Shown here: piece after piece, positions 35,890-47,200 of the stretch | How positions within the stretch are numbered: position 1 is the first letter of the stretch | Layout: each line of letters opens with the position of its first letter | Assembly: GCA_028023455.1 (NCBI GenBank) | Contig: JAQFVV010000031.1 | Coordinates: 746,001-810,000 of the forward strand | Length of the DNA: 64,000 nt | Source: Epiperipatus broadwayi | Taxonomy: Eukaryota > Onychophora > Udeonychophora > Euonychophora > Peripatidae | Direction: 5' to 3' | Made by a program: the position numbers and the translations under genes | The notes under the pieces: generated by a model | Seen by the model: only the letters and a program-made list of their open reading frames with translations | Told to the model about the DNA's origin: nothing | Databases searched by the model: none

Positions 35890-36740
35890 AAAGATTATAA
35901 TAAATGATACTAATGTAAGTTTATTAGAAGGGATTGAAAATAATTTTAAAAATCCAGATTTTATAAAGCACATTGTGGAAATATTTAATGAAATTAAAGT
36001 TAATATTAATGTATTCATTGCTGATTCTGATGTTAAATATAATGCTGATTTTAATGAATTTAATGCTACATTTGAAACATTTAAAATGAGATGTGAGGAA
36101 TTTAAAATCGATTCTGATGTTAAACTTGATAAATTTAAGGCTGGTTTTAATACATCTAAATCTTATTTTGATACTACATTTAATAAGTTAAATGATAAGT
36201 TTGAGATATTTAATATGAAATTAGATGAATGAAAAACTGAATTAAGAGTTGATACTGAAACTATGCATAATGCTAAGTTTGAAGAAACTAAAATGTATTC
36301 AGATGTCATATTTGTTAAATTAGATACTAAGATAGATGAAGCAAATATTGCATCTAAAGTTGATTTAAAAGATAATTTAAATAAATTTAGAGATGAAATA
36401 AAAGCTGACTAGTTTAGTAAGTTGGAATCTGATCCTAGTGAAGTTGAATCTAAAGCTCAATTAGAAGAATCTGTAGTAACAAGTAAAAACAATAGTACTT
36501 AAGTAGAAGATGATACTTTGAATCAAAATAAGAATATTACTATAAATGATAAGTATATAGATCAGATATTTAATATTAAAGTTAATATGAAGATGATAAA
36601 GGTTTAGTTCCATGGGAGACATATAGTTTTGAGTTAAAGATGAGAACCCTCAGATACTTATGAGTGGTAGATAGAAAAGTTTTATATGACATTAATTCAA
36701 GAAGAAAAAAACTATTATGAATTTATTGAGATAAAAGAGT
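35890..36740 (+). pseudogene. Gag-like coiled-coil ORF with in-frame stops
   Basis: One frame runs from about 35890 to 36605, interrupted only by stops at about 36230, 36411 and 36501. It encodes repeats of the form DxDVKxxxxFxEFxxxF and SDVKLDKFKAGF, a coiled-coil-like region rich in Lys, Asp, Phe and Asn, then an acidic tail. After a frameshift near 36600 comes GLVPWETYSFELKM, resembling the PWETY motif at the start of the Gag core in gypsy-type elements. No knuckle or pol follows before the second LTR at 37009. Confidence 0.5.
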
Positions 36741-37008
36741 TATATAAATATAATTTTATATACTTTATTAATTGGTAGTATAAGACATTATAAATTTATT
36801 ACCAATAAAATGTTATTTTATGGGAAAACATGATTGATTAGTGAGAAAGTTTGGTTCATCTCATTTTAGGATATAGTTATGATAATTTAAAAATTAAATC
36901 ATTTTATACAGACATGTATATTTTTGATTTTGTTACTTTCAACAATGCTGGGTATTGGTAAAGATATAATTATTGATATAAAATAGTAGGGAATGGTTTG
37001 AATTATAT

Positions 37009-37238
37009 TGTTGTTTAGTAGAGAGGAACTTCTAACAACTTGAATTGTAATTTTAAACATAATTTAACCTGGGTAGGTATATTTTGTAATGCCACATATA
37101 CTTATGTTGATCATACTTTAGTCTTCGTGATCATAAATATTTGATGTATTATTATATAATCATATAGTTGAGGAAACTTGTGGTGATTTGTATTTCTAAC
37201 CTGAAGAAGGCAAGTAATTTATAATGCTATATATATAT
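37009..37238 (+). repeat. 3' LTR, first part
   Basis: Aligns with 32638-32870 (shared TTTTGTAATGCCAC, AAATATTTGATGTATTA and TTCTAACCTG blocks). Preceded by a purine run AGTAGGGAATGG about 20 bases upstream, a possible polypurine tract. Interrupted at 37239 by a solo LTR. Confidence 0.6.
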
Positions 37239-39174
37239 TGTAACGGAATAGTTACATTATTTTAAAATGAAAATAAAAAGATCGTAAATAAAAATTGATT
37301 TATTAAAAAGAAAAAAACTTAAAAACTGAAAATTAAAAGTTGTTTAATATATATATTGTCGCGCAGATGGAAAACTTAAATTATTTTAAGAAAAAGTATT
37401 TGAAAGTATTTTTTTTTTTTGTAAAAAAGTACAAATATAAAGATTGATATTTTAAAAATAGAAATAATGTTGATTTCTATAATCTTAGAAAATGGAAATG
37501 ATTGTCTTATTAATTAAATGATTTTTCAAAAGCAAGCTGGCCCTTGAGGCATTTAAAATAAATTAAATGGTCAGAGAAGAGAATACAAAGAAATTAAATG
37601 ACCAATGCAAGCACGAAAATGACAGCATGGACCATAACTGAAACACGAAAGGATTAGTGACGTCTTGCCGGTTGAATCCAAAGATTGGATGATAAGAGAC
37701 TAATAAAAATATAAAAGCCAAAGGATTACTATAATTGGGATCGGAGAGCTGACTATGAATATATCGTTATAACTAGCTATATTGCAGATTTTCACGATGT
37801 GGAAGTCTGCAATAAATTTAATTTTCCAGACAACCAGCTGAGGCCTCTGGATGACAGATCCTGACCAAATGAATGGCAAGTAGCGGTTTCGTTTCAAAGA
37901 AGAACAAAATCTACGAAAGTGATCATGAAGATGGAATTCTAAACCTACTCAATCCATAAAGTATGAAGTCTTGTGTCTATCTAATAAGAACTTTTCTAAA
38001 ATTGCAATGAATTAATAGCTGAAAATAACTCTTATCTGAATTAAAGAATGCAAATTCAATTATTAATATTTTTTATGCAGATGTTTAAGCAATCATTTCC
38101 ATTTCATTTTTTTTTTTGTGTGTGTGTATTATATTTTAACTAAAATGTATTAAATTTAAAGTTTGGTGTAGATAGCTGCATGGATAAAGATTAATAACTA
38201 TGTTTAAATTCGTTTATGTTTAGTTTAAGGGATTCTAATTTCAGGCTATTTGTTTCATAGTTAGGGCAATACTTGTGGAGGGATATATGGATGTTTATAT
38301 TAAGGTAATGTGAAGCGTGATTAGCATACAGGGCAACGTGCCCAACTGAATGCATGACCCCAAAGAGGCAGTCATATCGTTGAAATGGTCATAGATGTAT
38401 TTCCTGTGCCATTGACCCCTTCTAGCTCTATGGACAGGGATTTACAAGATGGCAGAAAGACCGCTCTCCCCCATACGTAGCACTCTTAAAAAAATTATAT
38501 ACATGATTCCTTAGTCAGGCAGGTGCACTTTCCTGTTCTGGACATGGATCATTTCCTTCAAATAATATCACTGTCAGATGCACATTCCTGTCAGTGTGGT
38601 TTTATGCTAGCATCTTCATATTACATTGATTGCGACTATATACCTGGAAGCAGGCATTGGCTTGGCTGCGAACTTTTAGTCTAAGATTGAATGAATGTTT
38701 TGATAAGTTTCAAGTGAAAAAAAATCTATGTAGACTATCTATACTCGACATGCTAAAGTAAAATATAATTTAAATATCCATCTGTGCGGTCTATTTAAAT
38801 AGTAATTTGAATTTAAATTTTAAAAAATTATTAATGTTAAAATCTAAAAATAAATTTATTCCTCAATTTTAAATGTGCGTTAATAAAAATCTATTTGTGT
38901 GTTAATTACTGGCAGTGGCTTCTTTTATTTTATTGTTTTAAATATTAATATATTTTGAGAATCTAAATCTATTAAAACTTATAAAAATGTTTAAATCTCT
39001 GCTACTCTATGAGCTAGTGATATTGGGCAAACAGTCAGAATAATATATATAAAAAAATTGTTTGGAATCTTAACGTACGTATCTGCCTACTATATAAATT
39101 TTTCTAGGTTCAAATGCCTAGATGGCGCCCTTGTATGGCAGATACATTGAAGGCTCCATTCAGTGACCGTTAAA
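37239..39174 (+). mobile_element. probable solo LTR inserted in the 3' LTR
   Basis: Begins TGTAACGG and ends CCGTTAAA, an inverted terminal pair with one mismatch. It interrupts the repeat shared with 32638-33100 cleanly, which proves it is an insertion of 1.94 kb. Flanking ATAT on both sides could be a 4-bp target duplication but is low complexity. It contains a TATAAAAG at 37710 and a GC-richer block downstream (37720-37900), as expected of an LTR promoter. Its start style resembles the LTR at 9361 and the terminal hexamer of the element at 1765. A non-autonomous DNA element is a less likely alternative. Confidence 0.5.
37710..37717 (+). promoter_or_regulatory. TATA box in solo LTR
   Basis: TATAAAAG followed after about 25 bp by a GC-richer stretch. 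Confidence 0.35.
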
Positions 39175-39407
39175 ATATATATATATAGTTTTAGTGCATA
39201 GGATAAATATTTTATTATCTTTATAAAGAAATAAATGTTATATAAAGAAGATGCATGTTTTGAGAAACTGATCGTGTGATAATAAATAAAGATCATATAA
39301 AGAATTATTTTCCAATAATTGTTTTAATATTAAAGTTTATTTAATACTGATAATGGAATGAACAGGTTTCTTTAATGACTGTCAAACAACAGACTGAGAT
39401 ACATGCA
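39175..39407 (+). repeat. 3' LTR, continuation
   Basis: Aligns with 32871-33100 (TAGTTTTAGTG, AATAAATAAAGATCAT, AGTTTATTTAATACTGA). Ends at TATA, where a pogo-like element begins. Confidence 0.6.
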
Positions 39408-40760
39408 TATACACCTTTACCCTGCTTAATAAAGGCAATTGGCTCCCAAAACTCATCACTAAGTAAGAATATCATATAAAAAACAAACAGTTATAATGGT
39501 TTCCAATGGGAAAAGCTGTAAACAAAGAACTTAACTTAGTATATATAATAGTTTTAAAAAAACCTTAAAGTATATTATATGCTTGTGTAAAGTGTGTTAT
39601 GTGTATTATGGAAATATGCATTTAAAATATGTGTGGATATATGTATGATAATACAAGTTAAATCTATGTATAAAAAATCTTAGTTTAAAGTTGTTCTTTC
39701 CAGTGATCCATTCATCAATCATAATTATCTAACTTTCTGAGTCATCAATTGCTCTTTCTAAGGCTCATCAATACCTTCTAAATCCTTTGATGATCTCATA
39801 TTTTTTTGGAGAAGTGCACCAGATGTTGATGGCTGAAAATACCTGGAGAAAAGGTTTAGAATGAATAATTGACATGCTTCTTGGATTTTCTTTTCATATG
39901 AAATGCCATGATTTCATGATTTTTGAAAATCTGGATGCACCTATACTGGTTTGAAACTTTGTCCTATTTTGTCTTTGTTTTTAAAAATAGTGAGAATGGT
40001 AAATGTGGATAAACCTATAGAAAAAAAGATGTCACAATTTCATTCTTCTCTTTTTAATCCGTGTAAGATATCCATTTTCATTTCTATGTTTTCATATTTT
40101 CTTCATTTTTTCATGGTCATATTAGTTGCTGCCATGATTTTATTTGAAAATGTATGTAGCTATAAATTTTTAAATAGAATCACTAGGGAAAAAAAAGTGT
40201 CCTTTAACTGTCCAAAATTACAGAAAAATGAATGAAAAAGTGAAAATAAACTATAAAGTTATCATTTTTTTGTAATCTCCCCACAAATGTTTTTCATTGT
40301 ACTGAAGGAAAAAAATAATACTTAAGTTGTTGTTTTTTTTTTTTAATGTATACTACATACCTGAAATAATTTCAAATTTTTAAAAAATGTTTAGTAACAA
40401 CTTATTTTATTGATCATAATGACTAACTATTAGGGTAAGAGTATCAAAATTGGCATACTGTACATTATCAAAACATAAACACAGTTAACATCAATATATA
40501 TATATTGACATATTACAAAAAAAAAATGTATCTAATGCATTCTATGTTTGCATATTTTAATCAATATTTAAGGCTTCTTTTTTTTTTTACAATATACACT
40601 ATGCAAATCTAAATAAATTGCACTATATACAAATATATTAACTATGGCATTTTTCTTTTTTGCCATGAGATGTCAGATTTTATTAAGCGTGGCAGCCATT
40701 TTCTTGGAAATAAAATATTTAGATTAGTATAGTTCTTGTAAAAGCAGAGATATGAATTAT
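39408..40760. mobile_element. second pogo-like element copy, decayed
   Basis: The left end TATACACCTTTACCCTGCTT, then GGCAATTGG and AAAACTCATCACTAAG, matches the element at 29074. Inner blocks also match (CACTAGGGAAAAAAAA at about 40184 with 29302, and the GGCAGCCATTTT stretch at about 40690 with the inverse near 30310). The right terminus is not recognisable. A segment at about 39540-40050 is not shared and may be an insertion. Confidence 0.55.
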
Positions 40761-41009
40761 TTAAATAAATATTAAAGATATGTATCTTTTTCAGTTTATT
40801 TGTATGGCATTTTTATCATACAAAATTTATTAATAACTGCATAATAATTAAAATTATCCCAATTTCAAAAGTAAATCAGACAGGTCAAAGAAAATAAACT
40901 CTATAACAAAATCATTGGTTTTACTACTAAAAGTAGACTTCTGAAAGGTAAAAGACTAAAATTTTACAAACAAACAAATATTATTTATTACCAACAATTC
41001 CCAATTGCA

Positions 41010-41333
41010 TCCCACACATTCTCAATATTAAACAAGTTAATTGCTTCAGAATCATAAATTTTTAATAATAATGATTCTATAATTCTTCTCTTTATTTCAT
41101 TTCTTTCAAAAAAGACAACTTTGGCCTCATCAAAATTAAGTGATATCTCTTTCATGTATATATAAAGCAGAATTAAGACATTTATTTCTAACCCTACTTA
41201 TATGTACTTTTATTCTTTTATTTAAGCTCAAACTACTCTGGCCTATATATAACTAACAAAAACAAGGAATAATATACACTACTCCAGGAATAGTCTTCCT
41301 ATCAAAAATTTCTTTTATATTATTTAATAAATT
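41010..41333 (-). pseudogene. GIY-YIG endonuclease of Penelope-like element, left arm
   Basis: The minus strand reads DRKTIPGVVYIIPCFC, a stop, then LYIGQSSLSLNKRIKVH, VRNKCLNSALYIHERD, and (shifted) DEAKVVFFERNEIKRRIIESLL. The IPC-x-C then YIGQ pattern, Arg/His residues and the final Glu correspond to the catalytic core of the Penelope GIY-YIG domain. The reverse transcriptase part is missing. Confidence 0.7.
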
Positions 41334-41539
41334 ATTCAAAGTAATATCTTTTCCAATCAATTTTCTTATTTCCTAATAAATTAATATTGTTATTTACTAT
41401 TGTACAAGAAGATGATTTAAAAGGCAACAAAAATAAAATCATATCTTTCTTTATTCTTCATATTCTTACAATTATTTGGAAATAAGAAAATTGCTTGGAA
41501 ATGGGGTATTACTTTGAATAATTTATTAAATAATACAAA

Positions 41540-41880
41540 GGAAATTTTTGATAAAAAGAGTATTTCTGGAGTAGTATATATTATCCCTTGTTTTTGTAAG
41601 AAATTATATATATAGGCCAGAACAGTATGAGCTTAAATGAAAAAATAAAAGTACATAAAAATAGGGCTAGAAATAAATAACTTACTTCTCCTTTAAAAAA
41701 AATAGTGGTCACCCTATTAATTTTGTTGAGCCTAAAGATGTCTTCTTTGAAAGAAATAAAATAAAGAGAAAAATTAAAGAATTTTTATTATTAAAAATTT
41801 ATGATTCTGAAACAATTAACTTGTTTAAGAGTTCTTTTAATATTAAGGGTGTGTGTAATGTAACTGGGAATTGTGGGTAA
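41540..41880 (+). pseudogene. GIY-YIG endonuclease of Penelope-like element, right arm
   Basis: The plus strand reads FDKKSISGVVYIIPCFCKKLYI, then a stop and shift, then MSLNEKIKVHKNRARNK, HPINFVEPKDVFFERNKIKRKIKEFLL. It is the same domain as the left arm, diverged independently. Confidence 0.7.
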
Positions 41881-42035
41881 TAGATAGTATATGTTTGTTG
41901 GTAAGTTTTTAGTCCATTGAACTTCAGAAGTCTGTTTTTAGCAGTAAAATCAATAGTTGTGATAGTTTATTTTCTTTAGCTAGTCTGGTTTACATTTGAT
42001 GTTGGGGTAATTTTAATTATTTTATTGTCTAGTTT

Positions 42036-42837
42036 AGCTTTAGACTTTTAATGTTAACTACATTAACAGTTTGATTTGATTGAATACTTTAGCTAATATT
42101 TATACTGTACACAATTTAAAATTAAATATTAACAATATATAACCAACATTTATTTTCAGTTTTATGATCAATAAAATTTTCTTTTTTTTTTCCCCATTTC
42201 TATATTTTTATCGAATTGCGATAACATCTACTATTCTGAAACAAATTATGAGTTGTTTTAAAATTGAGTAAATAAATTAAGTATTATTTTATTTTATATT
42301 TAGTAATTCTTGATCCTACAAAGTTCATTATTTTGAAATCTTTTTTTTTTTTCAAAATAACAATTACTATAACTAAATTATAATACAGTGATCATAATTT
42401 TTGCTGCAAGCAAAGCATTACAATAAAAAATTTAATCCATAAAAATAAGTAAGTACAGTGTATAGTTCATTATTATTATTAAACTTAACACAATTAAGAA
42501 CAATACAGATCAGTAATAAAGTTGCCTTCCTACAACCAACAATTATTGCATACTTAAATAACTGCAAAAGTAATTGCATTGATTATATCTAAGTCTTTAC
42601 TTTAAAATTAGGCATATGCAAATATGAAGATCAAGTAATTAATAACTATTTTGCTATTTATTGTTATTAAAGAATAAATATAACATGTATAAGTTAGTTT
42701 AAATCAAGTACATGTGAAAATTTTCAGATCAACTTTTAACTTTATTTTCAAACTATGTGATTGAATAAAATAAAAGTTTATTATTTAAAAAGTAATGTTA
42801 AATAATATGAATTATAATTTTAACTATTATCAATCCA
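42036..42837. other. AT-rich stretch, nothing recognised
   Basis: No supported feature. Confidence 0.4.
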
Positions 42838-43324
42838 GCATAGAATGATCTCCAAAAATTTAAGTTAGTTTTCCCAATGCATAATTTGACCATATCACTT
42901 TAACAGACTTCTTTACCACATTCATCATTCTTATGTGTGATCTCTTACATTAAATTTCTTGGAATTCACATTAGAACTTCAATTATTTATTTATGAGCAT
43001 CTTTTCTAGCACCATATACAGTTCAACTCCATTCTAATCTCTTAATTCTCTCAATAATATCAGCAATATCAATTTGTTCTCTCACTATTCACTTCACTTT
43101 TGATCCTTCCTTCTTAATACCAACATACATTTCATATTACATTATATGGTCTGCAATTGTATTTGTTCTTCTATTAAATATTCAAGTCTGCACTATTCAT
43201 AATAGGTAATGTTTTTAAACAAGGCAAAACCCTCTCCATACAGTAGTGGCACCCTGTGCCAACCAGAGTAATCAAAAGATACCAGAAGGCTTGTGCATAA
43301 AATCCCTATCTAGTGCCTACTCAT

Positions 43325-43380
43325 CCAATATCCCCAGACTAGTTTCTGCCTTGTGGCCTTCATCAGTGAGGAGCCTTGGA
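43325..43380 (-). ncRNA. type I hammerhead ribozyme candidate, inverted arm
   Basis: Minus strand: helix I (TCCAA/TTGGA and TCCTCA/TGGGGA around an internal loop), CTGATGA, helix II, GAAA, a minimal helix III (AC-TA-GT) and cleavage triplet GTC. All conserved core residues are present. Helix II is weak: a 3-bp GCC/GGC stem next to an A/A mismatch. Very short helix III is known for hammerheads of Penelope-like elements. Cleavage would fall after the C of GTC (+ strand 43337). Confidence 0.68.
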
Positions 43381-43855
43381 TCTGAGAGCACTGCACCTAG
43401 ATATTAGAATCTAATACAATCCTCCAGCAGCCACATTTTAACTCTACTTAACTACAAAACTATGAGAATGAATTTGAAAATATGATATTTTCAATCTAAT
43501 ATCAATAGCTTATATAGTCATATGGGTCTGAACTCAGTTCAGCACCCATAAATTTTTGTGTCTTTGGCTCTTTAACAACATAATTGTTTAATAACAATTA
43601 TATGCTAGTATAAGAGATAGTGATCATGTGATGTTTAGTGGTTTAACACCAATCCTGCCTAATAGGATAATGGTGGCTATGGTTGTTAAAGACCCAAAGA
43701 CACCAAAATGTATGGGTGCTGAACTATAAGCTATTGAGCTTAGATTGAAAATATATTTTCAATTTCATTCTCATAGTTTTGTAGTTAAGTAAAGTTAAAA
43801 GATGGCTGTTAGAGGGTTGCATTAGATCCTAAGATCTATGTGCAGTGCTCTCAGA

Positions 43856-43912
43856 TCCAAGACTCCTCACTGACAAAGGCCACAAGCCAGAAACTAGTCT
43901 GGGGATATTGGA
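43856..43912 (+). ncRNA. hammerhead motif, core mutated, direct arm
   Basis: Same fold as the inverted arm: TCCAA-GAC-TCCTCA, core CTGACAA, helix II GGC/GCC with loop CACAA, GAAA, AC-TA-GTC, TGGGGA-TA-TTGGA. The G of CTGANGA is A here (43875), a change expected to abolish cleavage. Confidence 0.68.
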
Positions 43913-44225
43913 TGAGTAGGGATTTTATGCACAAGCCTTCTGTCATCTATTGATTACTCTGGTTGGCACAGGGTGGCACTACTGTATGGAGAGTTTTGCC
44001 TTGTTTAATAACAATTATGTGCAAGTATAAGAGATAGTGATCATGTGATGTTTAGAGGTAATGTTTTTATTAAAAAGCTTTCTTTTCAAAAATTTAAGAT
44101 ATATTTTCTTTTAATATTATTATTATTTTTATAAAAGCATTAATCAATTCTAATTCATAGATATTTATTTTGATTTCCTCCTTTTGTGAAAAATCATTGA
44201 ACTCATTATATTAGTCTATTACATA

Positions 44226-47200
44226 TGGATTAAATGATAAATTACGTAATACAAGCCAGAATAAATATGACTTATATAAAAATTATTTAAAATTTAATAA
44301 TTTTTTTAAAATTTTTAACTTACAAATTTCATTCCTTTTTTTTATTTAGGTGCAAATCTGAATGAAGATACTGTCATGACACCATTACTAATTATTCAAC
44401 TAAAAATAAATGAAAATAAAAAATAAATTTTAAAAGAACAAAACATTAAATTAAACAAATAAAACTAAAAAAACCCTCCACCAAATTCAATTATGCCTAA
44501 ATAATTCCTTTCCATTCAAATCACTAATAAATTTTAATTTAGCCAATTAAATTTGTATCTATATAATTAATTAGCAATAATATTTAATATGAAAAACTAT
44601 AAATTGATATCAGTTGATTACAAACATTATATTTATCATGTGAATTTGTTTCTTTTACGAATTAAAAAAAATGATGCTAAATATTATGCTGAATAAATGA
44701 CTACCTCATGACATCAAATTCTGTAATAAAATATTTGCTGCTGATGGCAGTAGTAGTTTAGTTCACGTCAAACTTTTAATAAAAAATACTATAAAATCCA
44801 GCATTTAAGAAGTTCTGCTGTGATATGGAAATGAGAAACTTTCAACCTATAGTGAATCAGGAATTATGGTGGCAAAAAAAACAACTGGTACATCTTTAGA
44901 TTTGCAAAAAGTTAATGTATACATAAGTATAGATTAGATAACTAGCACACTAATATACTAATCACAATAAAGAAAAAAATCAATTACATAAAAAAGGGAA
45001 GAAAATGTATGGCAAATCAATAGATAAAGGGTTCATCTAAAAGCTAACCATTTTATTATCATTTTGTGGAAGGAATTAACCTTCACATGTGCTAATACAT
45101 TAATATATTAAATTGATGCACACTCATCAATTAAAAAAAGATTTAAAAGCATAAATCAATCAATTATGCTTAGAGCTTATCTTATATAAGCCAACTCTAT
45201 AACCAGTTACTTATGTGATAAGACTGAAGGTCAGAAAAAATAAAAATTCCTGTATTGATTTCCAATCAAAAAAAACATATATATTGTGCCCTTTTCTATA
45301 GGTCAGTAATAATTCATAACAGTCAATTACTAAAAAAATTTTAAATTTAGAATATGTTCTTTTAATATGGTAATTGTATTAAGTCAATTATATCTTTAAA
45401 GTACAATTTGAAGCTAAAGAGAATACGTAGTATATAAAATCATTTAAAAATAGTTATATAAAGCTTTAAATATTGTTGCATATGGTTGTAAAAGCTGGCC
45501 AGATTAAATAACACAGCTATAAATAATTAAAAGTATATTTAATAAATTCGATTTTAATAGTTTAAGACTGATAAGTTAATAAATGCTATGTTTAAATTTA
45601 TAATCATATTTAATAAGCAAAAATTAATATAGTATATTTTAAAATAAACTTTGTGATGGTGAAAATTATATCTAATTCTATATTTTCTAAATTGTTCTTC
45701 CAAATTTTTTTATAATTATATTATATAATATAATAAGTGTATCAATTTTATTAGTCTAGGCAGAGAAATAGATTAAAAATCATCTGTCAAAGTTATAATC
45801 ACGTGATTTTAATGTATACTATCACACACTGCTTGTTTGAATTAATAACAAAGTTTAAAATATTTTAAAAGTTATATTATAGAATTGGATAGAATTATTG
45901 CCTATCATAAAAGTAAATAGTATTAAACATTAAGTTAACTATCATATGTAATGTTTAAGTAATGTAATAAAGACGAATACAGATATAATAAAAATTAAAT
46001 ATTTTATTTAAATAAAAATAGATAAATTGAATAGATAAATGGAATAAGTTATTAAATGTTGTTTTAAAAGTTATTTTAAATGTTTAAATAGTTTTAATAA
46101 AATAATAATTTATTTAAAGGTAATATTTTAAAATGATATTTTAGATTCATTACGTCATCATTTTTTTTTTTTTCAAATATAATTCTACTATAAATTGGAA
46201 ATATGTAAATTTGTTTTCAAGTTGGGGTAAGAATTGACCAATAAGAATAGGTATTCTTGCAGACGAGAAATATCGTGGTAACTAAGTTAGAGCGGAGATT
46301 AATAATGTATTGAAACTGGAGAGAGGTAAATTATAACTATCAAAAGATAGTATTTTTAAAAATCTTTTATTTTAGTCAATTTTTTTTAGTACTTTCTTAT
46401 AACTTTATCTGCAAAAACCTAATTGATAATTTTAAAAATATATTTTTTGCAAAAGAGAATATAAACTAAAAATATTTTAATAATTTCGTTCAACATGATT
46501 TTCTAATTTTTAAAGTACTTACCAGTCGTATTTTATCTAAAAGTTTAACCTAAACTACAATAAAAAAAGGGATATACTACGAAATAAAATGGATAGAAAT
46601 TGTAATGCTGAAGAAATATTTGAATATTTATTGATACAGCTTTATTTATGCATAACCGAAGAACTGTTTTGGTACATAAAAACCACAGCTCGGACATTAT
46701 ACGGAGTCTAATGAAAAAATTGGAGACGCATTATTATGCATAAGTTTATTCAAGATTTATTTTTTAAATGGTAATAAGATAATTATATATTGCATGAATT
46801 ATTTTATATAGTGTGATATTCAAAGGAATAAAATGTTATATCCTTTCTAAAGGTAACATTTTTTTTTAAAAAATATTTTCGAGTGCAAAATTTAAGAAAG
46901 AACCCAGGAGATTATATTATAGAAGCGTTTTTTGATATTAAAATATCCGGTCTTCGAATTATTTAAAATGTACTTGGAAAAGATTTGTTCAAAAGTATTT
47001 GAAGTTTTTATTTTAAAAGAGATTTATAAAAATACCAAACGAAAGTTTTAAATGTATCAGGAAGGAAACATAGATAAAAAGTGAACACATAGATGAATAA
47101 AGAAATGGATCCATGGAAATACAAATAGTACTTAAAAGTTTATCGAATAATTTTAAAGTTAAATTAGATGGATTGATGCATCGGATACGCAGAGAATATT

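Larger units (their letters stand above)
32638..39407 (+). mobile_element. decayed LTR retrotransposon with very long LTRs
   Basis: Sequence starting TGTTATTTAGTAGA at 32638 recurs as TGTTGTTTAGTAGAG at 37009. The shared block continues through 32870 / 37238, and then, after an inserted solo LTR in the second copy, through 33100 / 39407. A primer-binding site at 35406 marks the end of the first LTR, giving an LTR of about 2.76 kb unless it contains insertions. The interior (35400-37008) holds only a Gag-like remnant. The second LTR is cut short by a pogo-like element at 39408, so the 3' border cannot be verified. Orientation is plus from the primer site and gag. Confidence 0.6.
40830..42035. 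mobile_element. head-to-head Penelope-like element pair
   Basis: A long imperfect inverted repeat: 40870-41384 pairs with 41466-41995, around an 80-bp centre. Both arms encode the same GIY-YIG endonuclease end of a Penelope-like element, reading outward. The arms share the 3' UTR as well (CAGAAGTCT, TTTATTTTCTTT). Inverted copies of this type are a known integration outcome of Penelope-like elements. No target duplication was identified. Confidence 0.65.
43218..44055. mobile_element. hammerhead-bearing foldback retroelement, family 1
   Basis: Flanked by an exact 14-bp duplication AGGTAATGTTTTTA (43204-43217 and 44056-44069). It is inserted in the RTE-like copy. Structure: an inverted partial unit (43218-43585), a 3'-tail fragment in direct orientation (about 43586-43638), then a complete direct unit of 417 bp (43639-44055) ending in the same tail (GATAGTGATCATGTGATG then TTTAG). 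No coding frame. Each arm carries a hammerhead-like motif. Layout, tail duplication and variable-length target duplication match Penelope-like elements and ribozyme-bearing non-autonomous retroelements. A relative sits at 55020-55170. Confidence 0.75.
42838..44225 (-). pseudogene. RTE-like ORF C-terminus, split by an insertion
   Basis: Minus strand: 44225-44070, then 43203-42838, with a foldback element between. The second part reads NTIADHIM, KVKxIVREQIDIADIIERIKRLEWSW, ARKDAHK, EVLMxIPRNL and ends NLNFWRSF. This matches the C-terminal block of RTE/CFDP2-type elements (T.V.DII.RI..LKW.WAGHVAR, RPR..KR.RGRP, W..L). It is the same general family as the remnant at 840-6130. The target duplication of the foldback element (AGGTAATGTTTTTA) is part of this ORF. 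Confidence 0.62.
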
